Shown here in pieces: positions 1-9,118 of a stretch of 64,000 bases of DNA; positions within the stretch are counted from its first letter, which is position 1; each line of letters begins with the position of its first letter. This DNA comes from Winslowiella toletana (GTDB taxonomy: Bacteria; Pseudomonadota; Gammaproteobacteria; Enterobacterales; Enterobacteriaceae), in contig NZ_JAGGMQ010000002.1 in assembly GCF_017875465.1 (NCBI RefSeq), positions 1 through 64,000 on the forward strand, written 5' to 3'. A program made the position numbers and the translations under genes. The notes beneath the pieces were generated by a model. That model searched no databases, was not told the DNA's origin, and saw only the letters and a program-made list of their open reading frames with translations.

Positions 1-41
1 CTGTGGTAACATACAGCGGTTATTTTTCAGAGCCGGAACTG

Positions 42-962
42 ATGAAGAAGAAGAAAAACCGCACACCTACTCCTCACGATGCCACGTTCCGGCAGTTTCT
101 GACCCACCCGGATGTCGCCCGTGATTTCATGGAACTCCATCTGCCCGCAGAGCTGCGTGCTATCTGTGACCTCAGTACGCTAAAGCTGGAATCCGGCTCG
201 TTCGTCGAGGATGACCTGAGGCAGTACTTTAGCGATGTGCTCTACAGTCTGAAAACCACAGCCGGTGAGGGTTATGTCCACGTGCTCATCGAGCACCAGT
301 CTTCACCCGATAAACACATGGCTTTTCGCCTGATGCGTTATGCGGTGGCTGCCATGCAGCGCCACCTTGAGGCGGGCCATAAGAAGTTGCCACTGGTGAT
401 ACCCGTGCTGTTCTATACGGGTAAACGCAGCCCGTACCCTTACTCCACCCGGTGGCTGAATGAGTTTGATGAGCTGGCGCTGGCAGGCAAACTCTACAGC
501 AGCGCTTTCCCGCTGGTTGACGTTACCGTCATTCCTGATGATGAAATCGCCGGCCATCGCAGCATGGCCGCCCTGACCCTGCTGCAGAAACATATTCATC
601 AGCGGGACCTGGCAGAACTGACTGACCGGCTGGCGCCCATTCTGCTGGCCGGCTATCTGTCTTCATCACAGGTGATATCGCTGGTACACTATATTGTACA
701 GGCAGGCGAAACAGCCGACGCCGAAGGTTTTGTACGCGAACTGGCACAGCGTGTGCCGCAACACGGAGACGCACTTATGACCATCGCACAACAGCTCGAA
801 CAGAATGGCATCCAGAAGGGTATCCAGCTAGGCAGGCAGGAAGGCCGAAATGAAGGCAAGCTGGAAGTTGCCCGTACCATGCTGCAGAACGGTCTTGACC
901 GTAATACCATCATGAAAATGACCGGACTGACTGAAGACGACCTGGCGCAGATCCGCCACTGA
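42..962 (+). CDS. Rpn family recombination-promoting nuclease / putative transposase (PD-(D/E)XK)
   Basis: Protein of 306 aa of the Rpn/YhgA-like family (transposase_31 type), which in E. coli are DNA endonucleases that promote RecA-independent recombination. The reading frame is open to the window edge, but I chose the ATG at 42 because the family begins with a short basic N-terminus followed by TPTPHDATFRQFL, which is what this start gives. The nuclease-like core lies around residues 60-110 (VLIEHQSSPDKHMAFRL, the E-x-Q step of the family). The C-terminus has the usual Gly/Lys/Glu-rich linker (GIQKGIQLGRQEGRNEG) and a helical tail ending LTEDDLAQIRH. A truncated paralogue lies at 21601-22505. 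It is followed by remnants of the same downstream genes as the other Rpn copy. Confidence 0.85.
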   Translation: MKKKKNRTPTPHDATFRQFLTHPDVARDFMELHLPAELRAICDLSTLKLESGSFVEDDLRQYFSDVLYSLKTTAGEGYVHVLIEHQSSPDKHMAFRLMRYAVAAMQRHLEAGHKKLPLVIPVLFYTGKRSPYPYSTRWLNEFDELALAGKLYSSAFPLVDVTVIPDDEIAGHRSMAALTLLQKHIHQRDLAELTDRLAPILLAGYLSSSQVISLVHYIVQAGETADAEGFVRELAQRVPQHGDALMTIAQQLEQNGIQKGIQLGRQEGRNEGKLEVARTMLQNGLDRNTIMKMTGLTEDDLAQIRH

Positions 963-963
963 C

Positions 964-1024
964 TTATTTAGCGGCCTCTCCGGCCGTACTGCTGAACCAC
1001 CAGGTACAGCCGCCCAGGGGCTCA
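964..1024 (-). pseudogene. C-terminal remnant of the small gene that follows rpn (family X)
   Basis: Read on the minus strand, this gives RWGSEPLGGCTW and a short tail before a TAA stop. It matches the C-terminal end of the frameshifted gene at 22507-22775 (RWGNDSLGGCTW). Here it abuts the 3' end of the DUF2913 gene, so the rest of gene X has been deleted. I do not recognise the family. Confidence 0.5.
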
Positions 1025-1624
1025 CTGCCCCATCGTCAGTTCATATTTTTCTGCCGTCAGCACATAAAGCCCGGAATGCCCATCAATAGCCATCTGCCAT
1101 CCACAGCGGTTAAGAAGCGTTTCCAGCCCCTGCACGGACCCGGTTAGTCGCGCGATCACCGGTGCGACCTGCTGGCCGCCATCGTTGAATGCAGCATCCA
1201 GGCTGCTTCGGGACAGATAAATTCCGTTTACGCCAGCGTTCAGGACGGCGGCATGCCTTCCCGACCACTCCCGGTCGCTGAACAGCCGGTAAGCCCAGCA
1301 CATATCTTTCGCCATCTCCAGGGCATATGTCAGACGGAACAGGTCATTCTGCCGGGACAGCTCGCCTGTACAGGAGCGCCAGAGATAGTCGAGCTTGCCG
1401 GCAAGCTTTGCGGCAACGCCATATTGGCGTCCCTGTTTCAGCAGCCACTCAATGTCGGGAGCCACCTCACGGGAAAAGCGACGCTGTTTAAGGGCGGTCG
1501 CCAGCCAGCGTGTCAGAAAGAGATTTTCCTAAGCAGCGGAAAAAACGGTACCGTCCTGACGTGCAAGTGCAAGGGCTGCCAGAGCGCACCAGGCCAGATG
1601 ACCGGATTTTTGTGTGAGCGTCAC
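1022..1624 (-). pseudogene. DUF2913 family protein, inactivated by an in-frame amber codon
   Basis: Homologous along its length to the intact DUF2913 proteins at 44347-44946 and 53608-54222. Reading from a GTG at 1624 gives TLTQKSGHLAWCAL, then a TAG at 1529-1531 where the intact copy has a Gln codon (AAQENLF), then the frame continues cleanly as ENLFLTRWLATALKQ through to the normal C-terminus (LTMGQ). A single CAG to TAG change explains the break; no frameshift is needed. The function of DUF2913 is unknown; the family is common on enterobacterial plasmids. A downstream GTG at 1465 could start a 147-aa fragment, but I treat the locus as a pseudogene. Confidence 0.75.
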
Positions 1625-1982
1625 TGCAGTCTGTCCTCTGAATAAATCATATTTGCCATTCTAACCGTGCTTATCTACGCAATAAATCCTGTGCGGGTAA
1701 ATTTACTTAGATAATGGTAACACACCAAAGATTGTGCTCTGTATGGCGTGCAGCAGCATGAAGGCGCCGAATGATTTCCTGAACAGAGTACACTGGGCAG
1801 ACGGCGCCGTACGCCCGGTGTAGCCGGTTAGGGTCAGATAAAATGCGCTACCCAACTCTTCTTATATCTGCTGAGATGAGTGAAGTACATGTCTGCCCTG
1901 CTGCCGGGATTTTTCCACTCGTCGGTTTTTTTATTAACTTACCGATTACGCTTGCGACTGATTTTTAAGTAATTAATATAAA

Positions 1983-2141
1983 CAGTGTTGTGTCATAGGT
2001 GAGCGCTTCTACCGCTCAGTGAAGGGAAGATGTCTGACGGGATTGTCTGGTTCTTCCTCACAAAGTAGAAAACTATATAGAAGCACAATACGCTACCACC
2101 GCGTTTTGTAACTGCCCTCCTCGGAGGGCAGGTATTTTTTT
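1983..2141 (+). ncRNA. Candidate small RNA ending in a strong intrinsic terminator
   Basis: No protein gene lies between about 1650 and 2457. A promoter-like pair (TTGCGA, 16 bp, TAATAT; 1951-1978) precedes about 150 nt of non-coding sequence. That sequence contains a clean stem-loop (TGAGCG/CGCTCA, 2000-2018) and ends in a typical Rho-independent terminator at 2112-2141. The promoter matches consensus only moderately, so the transcript itself is inference. It lies outside the duplicated unit. Confidence 0.3.
2112..2141 (+). terminator. Rho-independent terminator
   Basis: GC-rich hairpin (TGCCCTCC, two-base loop, GGAGGGCA) followed by GGTATTTTTTT. It ends transcription running rightwards just before the duplicated segment. 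Confidence 0.75.
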
Positions 2142-2457
2142 ATGATAAACACTAAAAGGTTATTAACTCCCGCTCTTGGCACAAAAGCACGCTGGTTAAA
2201 TGTCTGCTATGAGCGAAAAGCGGACGTTACGCATCCCTGCGAACATTGGCTTTGAGCAGTCGGAATTGAACTTAGCGATTCATTGTGAATTCCCGAACGC
2301 CTTTACAGCCAGTCTGATTCACCGCAACGTTATGAATTCTTGATCCTAATTAATCTGTTCATTGTTACCATAGTGGTGAAAAACATGAAATTTGTAACGG
2401 GATTCATGGTTGTGAATCAGGATCTTATTCCCCACACAATAATCGTATGAGGTCTTT

Positions 2458-3195
2458 ATGCTGATAGCTCAGGTTTCAGACATTCACGCCTCAACCGAAA
2501 ATGATTATCTGTTTCGGTTCGACCAGGTACTAAATTGGCTTACACATCTGCAACCGGACATACTGGTAATTACAGGCGATCTAACGGATGGGCATTGGCA
2601 GGAAGGTTATAAACACATAGCTGACCGCCTGAATCAGCAAAATTACCCTTCGTTGATCCTGCCGGGTAACTCAGACGACCGAAGTCTGATGCGTTCTGTT
2701 TGGGATGAGAATAGATGGGCGCATGATGCCCAAGGAGAAGCCCTGCACTTAATTCATAACACCGGTGACATTCGCCTGATTGGTCTGGATTCGACGATTG
2801 ATTATAAAGATTACGGCAGTGTGACTGACCATCTGGAATGGTTGGATAACCAACTTAGCGACGCATGCAGCCCTCCGTCATTGCTGTTTCTGCACCATCA
2901 CGTATTTGCATCTGGCATACCAACGCTAGACGAAACGATGTGCAGAGGTCTGCCTGAGATGGAAGATTTGATTAGACGCGCCCCGGCCAGATTACTCGCC
3001 ATTTCTTCAGGCCATGTCCACAGACCAATAGCGGGCACGTATGCGGGCATACCTGCCTACATTTGTGGCTCCGTTTGCCCCGCTAATCCTGTCTGGTTTG
3101 GAACAGTAAACTCTCCTCCTGCGAATGACCCGCCAGCGTTGATAATTCACCGCTACGTCAGTAACGCCCTTATCAGTCATCACGTTTGCGTTTAA
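2458..3195 (+). CDS. Metallophosphoesterase, CpdA-like (class III cyclic-nucleotide phosphodiesterase family), copy 1
   Basis: Protein of 245 aa with the ordered motifs of the calcineurin-like superfamily: D-x-H near the N-terminus (SDIHAS, about residues 7-12), GDLTDG (about 40-45), a GN-D-like step (LPGNSDDRS, Ser instead of the usual His), LFLHHHV (about 144-150) and GHVHRP (about 183-188). These residues bind the di-metal centre. The layout matches CpdA/Icc 3',5'-cAMP phosphodiesterases, but the substrate is inference. The Ser in GNSD replaces the residue that usually helps protonate the leaving group, so activity may be altered. It starts at ATG after GAGGTCTTT. An identical copy lies at 9364-10101. 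Confidence 0.8.
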   Translation: MLIAQVSDIHASTENDYLFRFDQVLNWLTHLQPDILVITGDLTDGHWQEGYKHIADRLNQQNYPSLILPGNSDDRSLMRSVWDENRWAHDAQGEALHLIHNTGDIRLIGLDSTIDYKDYGSVTDHLEWLDNQLSDACSPPSLLFLHHHVFASGIPTLDETMCRGLPEMEDLIRRAPARLLAISSGHVHRPIAGTYAGIPAYICGSVCPANPVWFGTVNSPPANDPPALIIHRYVSNALISHHVCV

Positions 3196-3277
3196 CTGGC
3201 ATTCAGAAAAGCATAGACCTCATAGAAAACGACCTGATCCCCAGTGACCAACGCATAATGTTGTGGGGGAGCAATGT

Positions 3278-3345
3278 CCGCATCTGGCACAAAGCGGACT
3301 TGCGCTCTGGAAGGCCCGCCAAGAGCGATCGACGGATATTGCTAA
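3278..3345. repeat. Intergenic mosaic repeat (TGTCCGC ... GGCACAAAGCGGAC family)
   Basis: Starts AATGTCCGCATCTGGCACA, followed by AAGCGGAC and a second half ending in an AAGAGCGATCGACGG variant. The same 60-70-bp dyad family recurs at 2165-2228, 3643-3663, 4555-4612, 16079-16140, 19437-19460 and 20081-20110, plus the copies in the second duplication unit. Confidence 0.6.
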
Positions 3346-3354
3346 AAGGGTTTA

Positions 3355-3642
3355 GTGAGCATTAACAGGGAGCAGGTCGATATTACCGTGTTAAATGAAG
3401 CAACATCGTTGTTAAAACCCAATCAGGATGTCACACCAGTGAATGTAAACAATTGCCAGATCTGCGGCGAACCGATGAGTAAAACACCAGGAACTATGAG
3501 TTTTGACTGTGGCGGCGATTGCTTATGTTGCATGACTTTCCATGGCGATCCAGATGCAATTGAGATTGTTGAGAAACTTACTGGCGAAAAAGTTAATGTC
3601 TGGGGAAGCTCATATCGTTCAAGTAAGGTTGAAGGGCTGTAA
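3355..3642 (+). CDS. Small Cys-rich putative zinc-binding protein, copy 1
   Basis: Protein of 95 aa that I do not recognise. It has one CxxC pair (CQICGEP, about residues 40-46) and a second cluster (FDCGGDCLCCMTFHGD, about 57-72), together enough for a zinc-ribbon or treble-clef site. The tail (DAIEIVEKLTGEKVNVWG) resembles a regular alpha/beta segment. The start is GTG at 3355 with AAAGGG just upstream; an internal ATG at 3475 would keep only the second Cys cluster. It lies downstream of the phosphoesterase, separated by a mosaic repeat, so co-transcription is uncertain. An identical copy is at 10261-10548. Confidence 0.6.
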   Translation: MSINREQVDITVLNEATSLLKPNQDVTPVNVNNCQICGEPMSKTPGTMSFDCGGDCLCCMTFHGDPDAIEIVEKLTGEKVNVWGSSYRSSKVEGL

Positions 3643-3664
3643 TGAGCGACAAGCGGACATCAGG

Positions 3665-4396
3665 TTAGTCGGTATTATGGGTGCCGTCTGTAATTTTCCC
3701 GGACAGACGTCTGTAGTTTTTAATGGTCGCACTGGAAAGGCTTGCTGCCGTATCTACGATGAAAAAGCTGAAAGTATTTTCAGTTATCAGGGGACTAAGA
3801 TCTGTACAAGCAATAAGAAGAGCCTCCACCTTAAGATTTGCCACTACAGACATTAAATTTATCCACTCTGCCTGTACATCGGAGTCATGAAAACCTTTCG
3901 TTTTAACCCGTCCAATTAGCGATGTGGTCATCTCACGAAGCAGAGGTGAATCAATAATCTCTTTACCAGAAGCTTCTATCCGCGCCTGATAAAAACCCGC
4001 TTCCAGCGTAGGTTTCGTAGCCAGTACAGCAATCCTGGTTGCCTCTGCAGGTAGTGACTCAAGTGCGATGTCTGCGATATGCAGAAGTGGGATACCGGAG
4101 CTCACCGCCTTCATTTCGGCAAAGTAGCAGTGCGCAAGATTACAGGGAACAGCTATCAGACTCACTTTGGCCCTGACGAGTTCGGTAATACCCTGCTGTA
4201 GGGTTGCGATCATCGCATTATCATCAACTTTCTTGCCAGGCCAGAAAGGTGTCGGCAACGAGATAATATGCATTTTAGGAAAATCCATATCATATTTCGC
4301 TCCGTACCCGATGTGACACTCTGTCACCAGCATATCAACGAAGGGGGCTGTGGAGCGGGGTCCCATTCCTGCAAGCACACCTATAGAAACAGTCAT
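3665..4396 (-). CDS. Aspartate/glutamate racemase family protein, copy 1
   Basis: Protein of 243 aa of the Asp/Glu racemase superfamily. The N-terminus GVLAGMGPRST and the two catalytic-cysteine regions are visible: VPCNLAH (about residues 83-89) and IACTDLSPL (about 195-203). The pair of Cys residues normally supplies the two acid/base groups for cofactor-independent racemisation of acidic amino acids. Here the second motif is ACTD rather than the common ACTE. A strong ribosome site (AAAGGAGG) precedes the ATG. The actual substrate (Asp, Glu or another 2-substituted acid) cannot be read from the sequence. An identical copy is at 10571-11302. Confidence 0.8.
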   Translation of the reverse strand: MTVSIGVLAGMGPRSTAPFVDMLVTECHIGYGAKYDMDFPKMHIISLPTPFWPGKKVDDNAMIATLQQGITELVRAKVSLIAVPCNLAHCYFAEMKAVSSGIPLLHIADIALESLPAEATRIAVLATKPTLEAGFYQARIEASGKEIIDSPLLREMTTSLIGRVKTKGFHDSDVQAEWINLMSVVANLKVEALLIACTDLSPLITENTFSFFIVDTAASLSSATIKNYRRLSGKITDGTHNTD

Positions 4397-4657
4397 TGTC
4401 AGTGCCTCCTTTAAAGATCTTCTTTCCGCTTAACAAATTATCGCTAAATTGCCTGCAAAATTACAGACGAACGGAATGAACATGCCGGAGGTCACTTAGA
4501 AAGGTGCAGGTGAACTACCGCAATTGATCAACACATCATGATGCGGAGAGAGCAGGCTTCAGGCACAAAGCGGACCTACGCTCCGGAAGATCCGCTATGA
4601 GCTAAAAGCAGACATTGCTGGATTAATTTCACTTACTTTCGTGGCTTTGGTCGGCGG

Positions 4658-5387
4658 TCAGTAATGTGCAAGCCCGTCGTCTACAGCATACTGGCTGCCG
4701 GTAACATAGGATGCGTCATCGGAGTGCAACTGCAGCGGCCTCTTCTACTGTTCCCGCTCGCCCCAAAGGAACCTGGCTTACCACAAAATCTTCAAACTGC
4801 TGACGGGACTCTTCTGGCATAAAGTGCCTGAAGTTAGTTTCAATCGGACCAGGCACCAAAGTGTTGGCGCGGATACCGCGTTCAGCCAGCGCAGAAGCCC
4901 AGCTTTTAACCATAGCGATAACGGCGCCTTTCGTTGCTGCATATAGGCTTGTCATCGCCGCACCTTCATAGACAGAAGAGGAGGAAGTTACCAAAATGGC
5001 CGCGCCTGAATTAAGTGATTCGGAGACAACTGCTAGCTGTAGCATCGGGCTGCGCACATTAGCGTTCATCATACGATTGAAAGAATCTGCCGTTACAGAT
5101 TCCGGAGATCCTACCTCTGCAAAGCCGGCATTAAGCCATAATCCATCAAGTGAACCCCAGCCGCTGATAGCTTCCCCCAGCCCTTTTATGTCGGTTTCGC
5201 TTGCAGTATCGCTTTTCAGAATAAGTGATGTTACAGGAAGCAGGCTGCGTGCACGTTCCAGCCTTTCTTCATTAAGCCCCGTAATGGCTACGTGACCACC
5301 TTCAGTAACAATACGCTGAGCGCCTGCCAGCCCCATGCCACTGGTGCCGCCCGTGATCAGTATACGTTTACCCTGGAATCTTCCCAC
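4658..5387 (-). pseudogene. SDR family oxidoreductase, frameshifted near the C-terminus, copy 1
   Basis: A classical short-chain dehydrogenase/reductase: TGGTSGMG nucleotide-binding motif (about residues 12-19), LNAGFA (NAG motif, about 86-91), catalytic SSSS-V and YAATK (about 136-156), and PGPIET (about 178-183). The frame ends with VALR and a TGA at 4716. In another frame the expected C-terminal strand continues as SDDASYVTGSQYAVDDG to a TGA at 4658-4660, so a small deletion near 4720 shifted the frame and removed the substrate/dimer-interface tail. The start is a GTG at 5387 with no clear Shine-Dalgarno; the native start may also be lost. The identical frameshift in copy 2 means it predates the duplication. 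Confidence 0.75.
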
Positions 5388-5426
5388 CGGCAGTCGCTAC
5401 GGTCACAGATGACGGAAGCATCCGGC

Positions 5427-5487
5427 GAACCGCTTACCTTCCACTCATCTAGGAACCGCTTACCTTCCACTCATCTAGGAACCGCAG
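5427..5487. repeat. 26-bp direct tandem repeat (2.3 copies)
   Basis: A unit beginning GAACCGCTTACCTTCCACTC starts at 5427, again at 5453, and a partial third unit at 5479. Also present at 12333-12393 in the second duplication unit. Confidence 0.8.
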
Positions 5488-5520
5488 GCTGGGTATCTGA
5501 ACGCCCGGTTAGTCTGCCGC

Positions 5521-5555
5521 CCCCTGCTTCGTCCGGCAGCCGGACGAAGCAGGGG
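5521..5555. terminator. Perfect 16-bp inverted repeat downstream of the chemoreceptor
   Basis: Arms CCCCTGCTTCGTCCGG and its exact complement are separated by a 3-base loop (5537-5539). It lies 14 bp beyond the chemoreceptor stop codon. No run of T follows on either strand, so it may be an RNA-stabilising or bidirectional stop structure rather than a classic terminator. Repeated at 12427-12461. Confidence 0.5.
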
Positions 5556-5568
5556 ATTTACCTGCACA

Positions 5569-7113
5569 TTATATGCGGAAGGTTTCCACCATATTCTGCA
5601 GGGCACGCGCCTGCTCAGAAAGGGACTGCGATGCCGCCGAGGACTCTTCAACCAGCGCGGCGTTATTCTGCGTGACGCCGTCCATCTGGGTTACCGCAAT
5701 GCTGACCTGGGCGATGCCCTGCATCTGCTCCTCTGAGCCGAGCGAGATTTCGTCCATGGCCTCAGCCAGTTCACCCACCATGCCGGTAATTCTGATGATA
5801 CTCTGTCCTGTACCGTCAGCTACCGAAACGCCGTTTTCGACCTGGGTGACCGCCATCTCAATGAGGGCTTTAATTTCTTTTGCCGCTGTGGCGCTGCGCT
5901 GCGCAAGCGACCTCACCTCGCCGGCCACTACCGCAAAGCCGCGCCCCTCCTCTCCGGCACGGGCCGCCTCGACCGCAGCGTTCAGTGCGAGGATATTGGT
6001 CTGGAATGCAATACCCTCGATAACGGCGGTAATATCCCGTATTTTTCCGGCGCTGTGAGATATCTCTCCCATACTTTCGGACATGCGAAGCACCTCCTCC
6101 CTACCGTTACGGGAAAGAGCAGCCGCTTCCCTTGCCACACCGGCAGTATGCTGCGCGCTGGTTGTGTTGTTCCTTACCGTGGCCGTTATCTCCTCCATGC
6201 TGGCCGCTGTTTCCTGCAGCGCAGCCGCCTGCTGCTCCGTCCGTGATGACAGCTCGCTGTTACCCTGAGAGATTTCATCTGCTGCCTGTGCCACTGAACC
6301 GGCAGCGCCCTTTATCTGTCCCACAAGTGCGCGAAGGTCAGCCTGCATTCCGTCAAGAGAGGCCAGCAGGCTGGTTGTGTCCTTATGTCGCAGCTGAACG
6401 GGCGTGGTCAGGTCCCCCCCGGCAATCGCCGCCGCGATTTTCTGAGCCTCTGCGGGTTCCCCTCCCAGTTGCCGCATCAGGATGCGGACAATAAACAGGC
6501 AGACCAGTACACTACTCACGATTGAAATGAAAATAATCAGGCCGGAAATCTTCAGCACCCTGATGGCATGTTCATTATTTCTGAAAGCAGTTTCTTCAGC
6601 CTGGTGAGTCTGGATGGTTGTCAGGGCATTCAGGCTTGCAATCAGAAGCTGTTGAGGAGGCCGTACCACGCTGGTGAGATAATCCGGCAGGCCTTCAAGT
6701 TGCTTCTGCCTGCCTTTTTTTGCAGCAGTCTCAAGCACTGCAAGCGCCGTCTTCTCGTTATCCAGGACGGTGGTAAGGAGTTTCATCTCGTCCGGGATGT
6801 TTTCAGCCATAATCATACCTTTGAGCTTATTGCGATTCTGAATATAAGCAGTTTTGCTCTTCTCAAAGCGTTCCCACTCTGTGGCAATGGCTTTTTCGTC
6901 AGAAAACAGCGCCATATTTCTGACCTGAACCAGCATATTTCTCAGGGCCGTGCCGGCTTCATTCGCCACCACCACCTTTTTCAGCCTGTGAGAGACGATG
7001 TCATTCATCTCATGCCGGGATGTATTAAGGCTGATAAAGGTAAATGCGGAACTGATTACAAACAGTAAGATAAGGAAGGTGAAACCTGCTGTTAAACGTG
7101 TCGATATTTTCAC
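5569..7113 (-). CDS. Methyl-accepting chemotaxis protein, copy 1
   Basis: Transmembrane chemoreceptor of about 514 aa from the GTG at 7113, which has AAGG at a suitable distance; a longer frame reaches 7191 but adds no recognisable sequence. TM1 ([20 protein letters not shown]) is followed by a periplasmic four-helix-type sensor of about 150 residues, TM2 ([20 protein letters not shown]), a HAMP-like segment, and a cytoplasmic coiled coil with the conserved hairpin tip ([14 protein letters not shown]). The protein ends in MVETFRI, with no CheR-docking NWETF-type pentapeptide after a linker. The ligand is unknown. No che genes are nearby, so it would feed the host's chromosomal chemotaxis pathway. 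Identical copy at 12475-14019. Confidence 0.9.
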   Translation of the reverse strand: MKISTRLTAGFTFLILLFVISSAFTFISLNTSRHEMNDIVSHRLKKVVVANEAGTALRNMLVQVRNMALFSDEKAIATEWERFEKSKTAYIQNRNKLKGMIMAENIPDEMKLLTTVLDNEKTALAVLETAAKKGRQKQLEGLPDYLTSVVRPPQQLLIASLNALTTIQTHQAEETAFRNNEHAIRVLKISGLIIFISIVSSVLVCLFIVRILMRQLGGEPAEAQKIAAAIAGGDLTTPVQLRHKDTTSLLASLDGMQADLRALVGQIKGAAGSVAQAADEISQGNSELSSRTEQQAAALQETAASMEEITATVRNNTTSAQHTAGVAREAAALSRNGREEVLRMSESMGEISHSAGKIRDITAVIEGIAFQTNILALNAAVEAARAGEEGRGFAVVAGEVRSLAQRSATAAKEIKALIEMAVTQVENGVSVADGTGQSIIRITGMVGELAEAMDEISLGSEEQMQGIAQVSIAVTQMDGVTQNNAALVEESSAASQSLSEQARALQNMVETFRI

Positions 7114-7896
7114 TGGATAAACCTTGATGGTTGATGAACTAATACATATCGACAAAATCCGGCCGGGCTTGATGACCGGGCGGAGCAGCAAAGCTGTCTA
7201 TTCCGTAGCCAGATCGGAACTCCGGCAGTCAGTCCGGAAGGTATTTTTTACAAAAGTATGGCTGATCTGAGGCGTACTGCTCTGATTAAGGCTGTTCCGG
7301 TGAAGGTCTGCCGACAGTAGAAAGGTCATACCGGCCTGAGGTGCCTGGATATCCTGCGTGTGGCAGATGCCCATGCGCGCAGCGTTCTCCCCGTAGGTAA
7401 GACCCTGATTGTCAGGCAGGCTAAGCACATGGATAATGCTGAATTTTTTGATGAACCGGTTACATGGCCTGCTGCCATGAAAATGGCACCTCATATCTGC
7501 ATGAACATCAATACGGTCTGAATGTGACACTTACATTCATCTGGTGAGAGTTCTGAGTCTATGTCCTCAACGTCGTCCGCCACCCAGATGTGGGCCACAC
7601 ACCGAGTGTCAGGGGCAAACCCCGACTAGCTGGCTATCAGGCCGGCAATGGTAAGTTCTCTTTTCATCATCTGCTCCTCAGTCAACGGTTGCACGGCCTC
7701 ATCTGCCCCGTGCCGCCACAGCAGCCGGTCGCAAAGCGGAGCTGGCAGGGCGACACCGGAAGCCGCACGCGCCGCCGGAGCAGACTGAATGTCCCGCGGA
7801 CGGCGGGGAACGGGTGAGCAGTTGTGTTTGATGTCAACCAAAGAGGGTGTTTTAAAGACGTGTAGTGGTTGCAGATGATGAACGTCCGCTATGAGC
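7114..7896. other. Gap with no confident gene, copy 1
   Basis: About 780 bp between the chemoreceptor and IS30. Open frames exist on both strands (for example 7198-7530 minus) but none has a recognisable domain or a convincing ribosome site. A minus-strand tail near 7626-7690 (MMKRELTIAGLIAS) may be the end of a lost gene. The same sequence recurs at 14020-14802. Confidence 0.4.
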
Positions 7897-9118
7897 TGTG
7901 AGTTCAATGGCTCGATGCAACGCTATCCTTAATCAAGGGGGGACGTTGTCATGAAACGAAGAACTCGGATTAACTACACGCCAGAGCAGAAGGCGATTAT
8001 CTGGGACAGATATAAGCAAGGTGATTCTCTGCATGATATCGCCAGAATGTTCGACAGATTTCATTCTTCCATCATGCCCACAATCCACCAGACAGGGGGC
8101 TACCGTCCTCCCGTTCGAAAGCGGCATCGATTAGCGCTTACGCTTGATGAAAGAGAGGAGATCTCCAGAGGACTGGTAGCAAAACTCAGTATCAGGGACA
8201 TTGCTGCCAACTTATCAAGAGCACCCTCAACGATTAGCCGCGAGGTCAGGAGGCACGGAGGTGCCAAGCAATACCGTGCAGCAAAAGCCGATACTGCTGC
8301 GTGGGAAAATGCTCTGAGACCAAAACCTTGCAAGCTAATTGAAAGCCCCACATTGTGTAAAATCATTGCAGAGAAGATGCATCAGGACTGGTCGCCGGAA
8401 CAGATCGCCGGTTGGCTGAAACGCTGTTATCCGGATAATCAGGAAATGCATGTGTCACACGAAACGATTTATAAAACGCTTTTTATACAAACCCGGGGGG
8501 CATTAAAAAAAGAGCTGCAGCAATGCCTCAGAAGCGGAAGAGCGGTTCGTAGATCCCGAACGTCATCACTTAAAGGGAAAGGGTTAGGGAAAATCCCGAA
8601 TGCGATACCTATCAGCGAAAGGCCACCGGAAGCCTCAGACAGAGCCATCCCTGGTCACTGGGAAGGTGATCTGATCCAGGGCTCGAAAAACTCCTATATT
8701 ATCACCCTCGTAGAACGCCATTCCCGCTTTGTTATGTTAGCCAAAATCAGGGACAACAAGACCATAACGGTTATATCTGCACTCATCAGACAAGCCCGGG
8801 AATTACCTGTTGAGCTATATAAAACATTAACCTGGGATCGGGGAGCTGAAATGACCAGCCACACCCGGTTTACTGTAGCAACAGACATCCAGATTTACTT
8901 CTGTGATCCTCAATCTCCCTGGCAACGTGGCTCAAATGAAAATACGAACAGGTTGCTAAGACAATATTTTCCAAAGGGAACTGACTTATCGGTTCACAGT
9001 CAGCAGAGACTAAACAGCGTTGCCAGACAGCTCAACGAAAGACCGAGAAAAACGCTAGACTATGAATCACCCGCAGAACGGTTCAATAAGTGTGTTGCGT
9101 CCATCAGTTGAACTCACA
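7897..9118 (+). mobile_element. IS30-family insertion sequence, copy 1 (1,222 bp)
   Basis: The ends are inverted repeats (left TGTGAGTTCAA, right TTGAACTCACA, with further partial matching inwards). They flank a single IS30-type transposase. The dinucleotide GC on each side (7895-7896 and 9119-9120) fits the 2-bp target duplication of the family. The flanks AACGTCCGCT and AGCGGACGTT are exact complements, so the element sits in the loop of a palindrome, in keeping with the IS30 preference for dyad targets. Not assigned to a named IS. Confidence 0.85.
7951..9111 (+). CDS. IS30-family transposase, copy 1
   Basis: Protein of 386 aa with an N-terminal helix-turn-helix region (DSLHDIARMF, then SIRDIAANLSRAPSTISREV, about residues 28-100) and a C-terminal DDE integrase core. 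The first Asp is in GHWEGDLIQG (about 230-240), the second in LTWDRGAEM (about 290-300), and the Glu in the SPWQRGSNENTNRLLRQYFP signature (about 325-345), which is diagnostic for IS30. It fills almost the whole element. Identical copy at 14857-16017. Confidence 0.95.
   Translation: MKRRTRINYTPEQKAIIWDRYKQGDSLHDIARMFDRFHSSIMPTIHQTGGYRPPVRKRHRLALTLDEREEISRGLVAKLSIRDIAANLSRAPSTISREVRRHGGAKQYRAAKADTAAWENALRPKPCKLIESPTLCKIIAEKMHQDWSPEQIAGWLKRCYPDNQEMHVSHETIYKTLFIQTRGALKKELQQCLRSGRAVRRSRTSSLKGKGLGKIPNAIPISERPPEASDRAIPGHWEGDLIQGSKNSYIITLVERHSRFVMLAKIRDNKTITVISALIRQARELPVELYKTLTWDRGAEMTSHTRFTVATDIQIYFCDPQSPWQRGSNENTNRLLRQYFPKGTDLSVHSQQRLNSVARQLNERPRKTLDYESPAERFNKCVASIS

Larger units (their letters stand above)
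2212..9117. repeat. Tandem duplication unit, copy 1 (6,906 bp)
   Basis: Every protein encoded here recurs unchanged exactly 6,906 bp downstream. Identity with copy 2 begins at 2212/9118; the base just before differs (G versus C). A 14-bp sequence, AGCGAAAAGCGGAC, is present at 2212, at 9118 and again at 16024, so it bounds both units. The unit contains the phosphoesterase, Cys-rich protein, racemase, SDR, chemoreceptor and an IS30-family element at its right end. Confidence 0.95.

Noticed and set aside
7198..7530. 110-aa minus-strand frame (repeated at 14104-14436)
   Set aside because: No recognisable domain, no clear ribosome site, and composition like antisense noise; described only as part of a gap.
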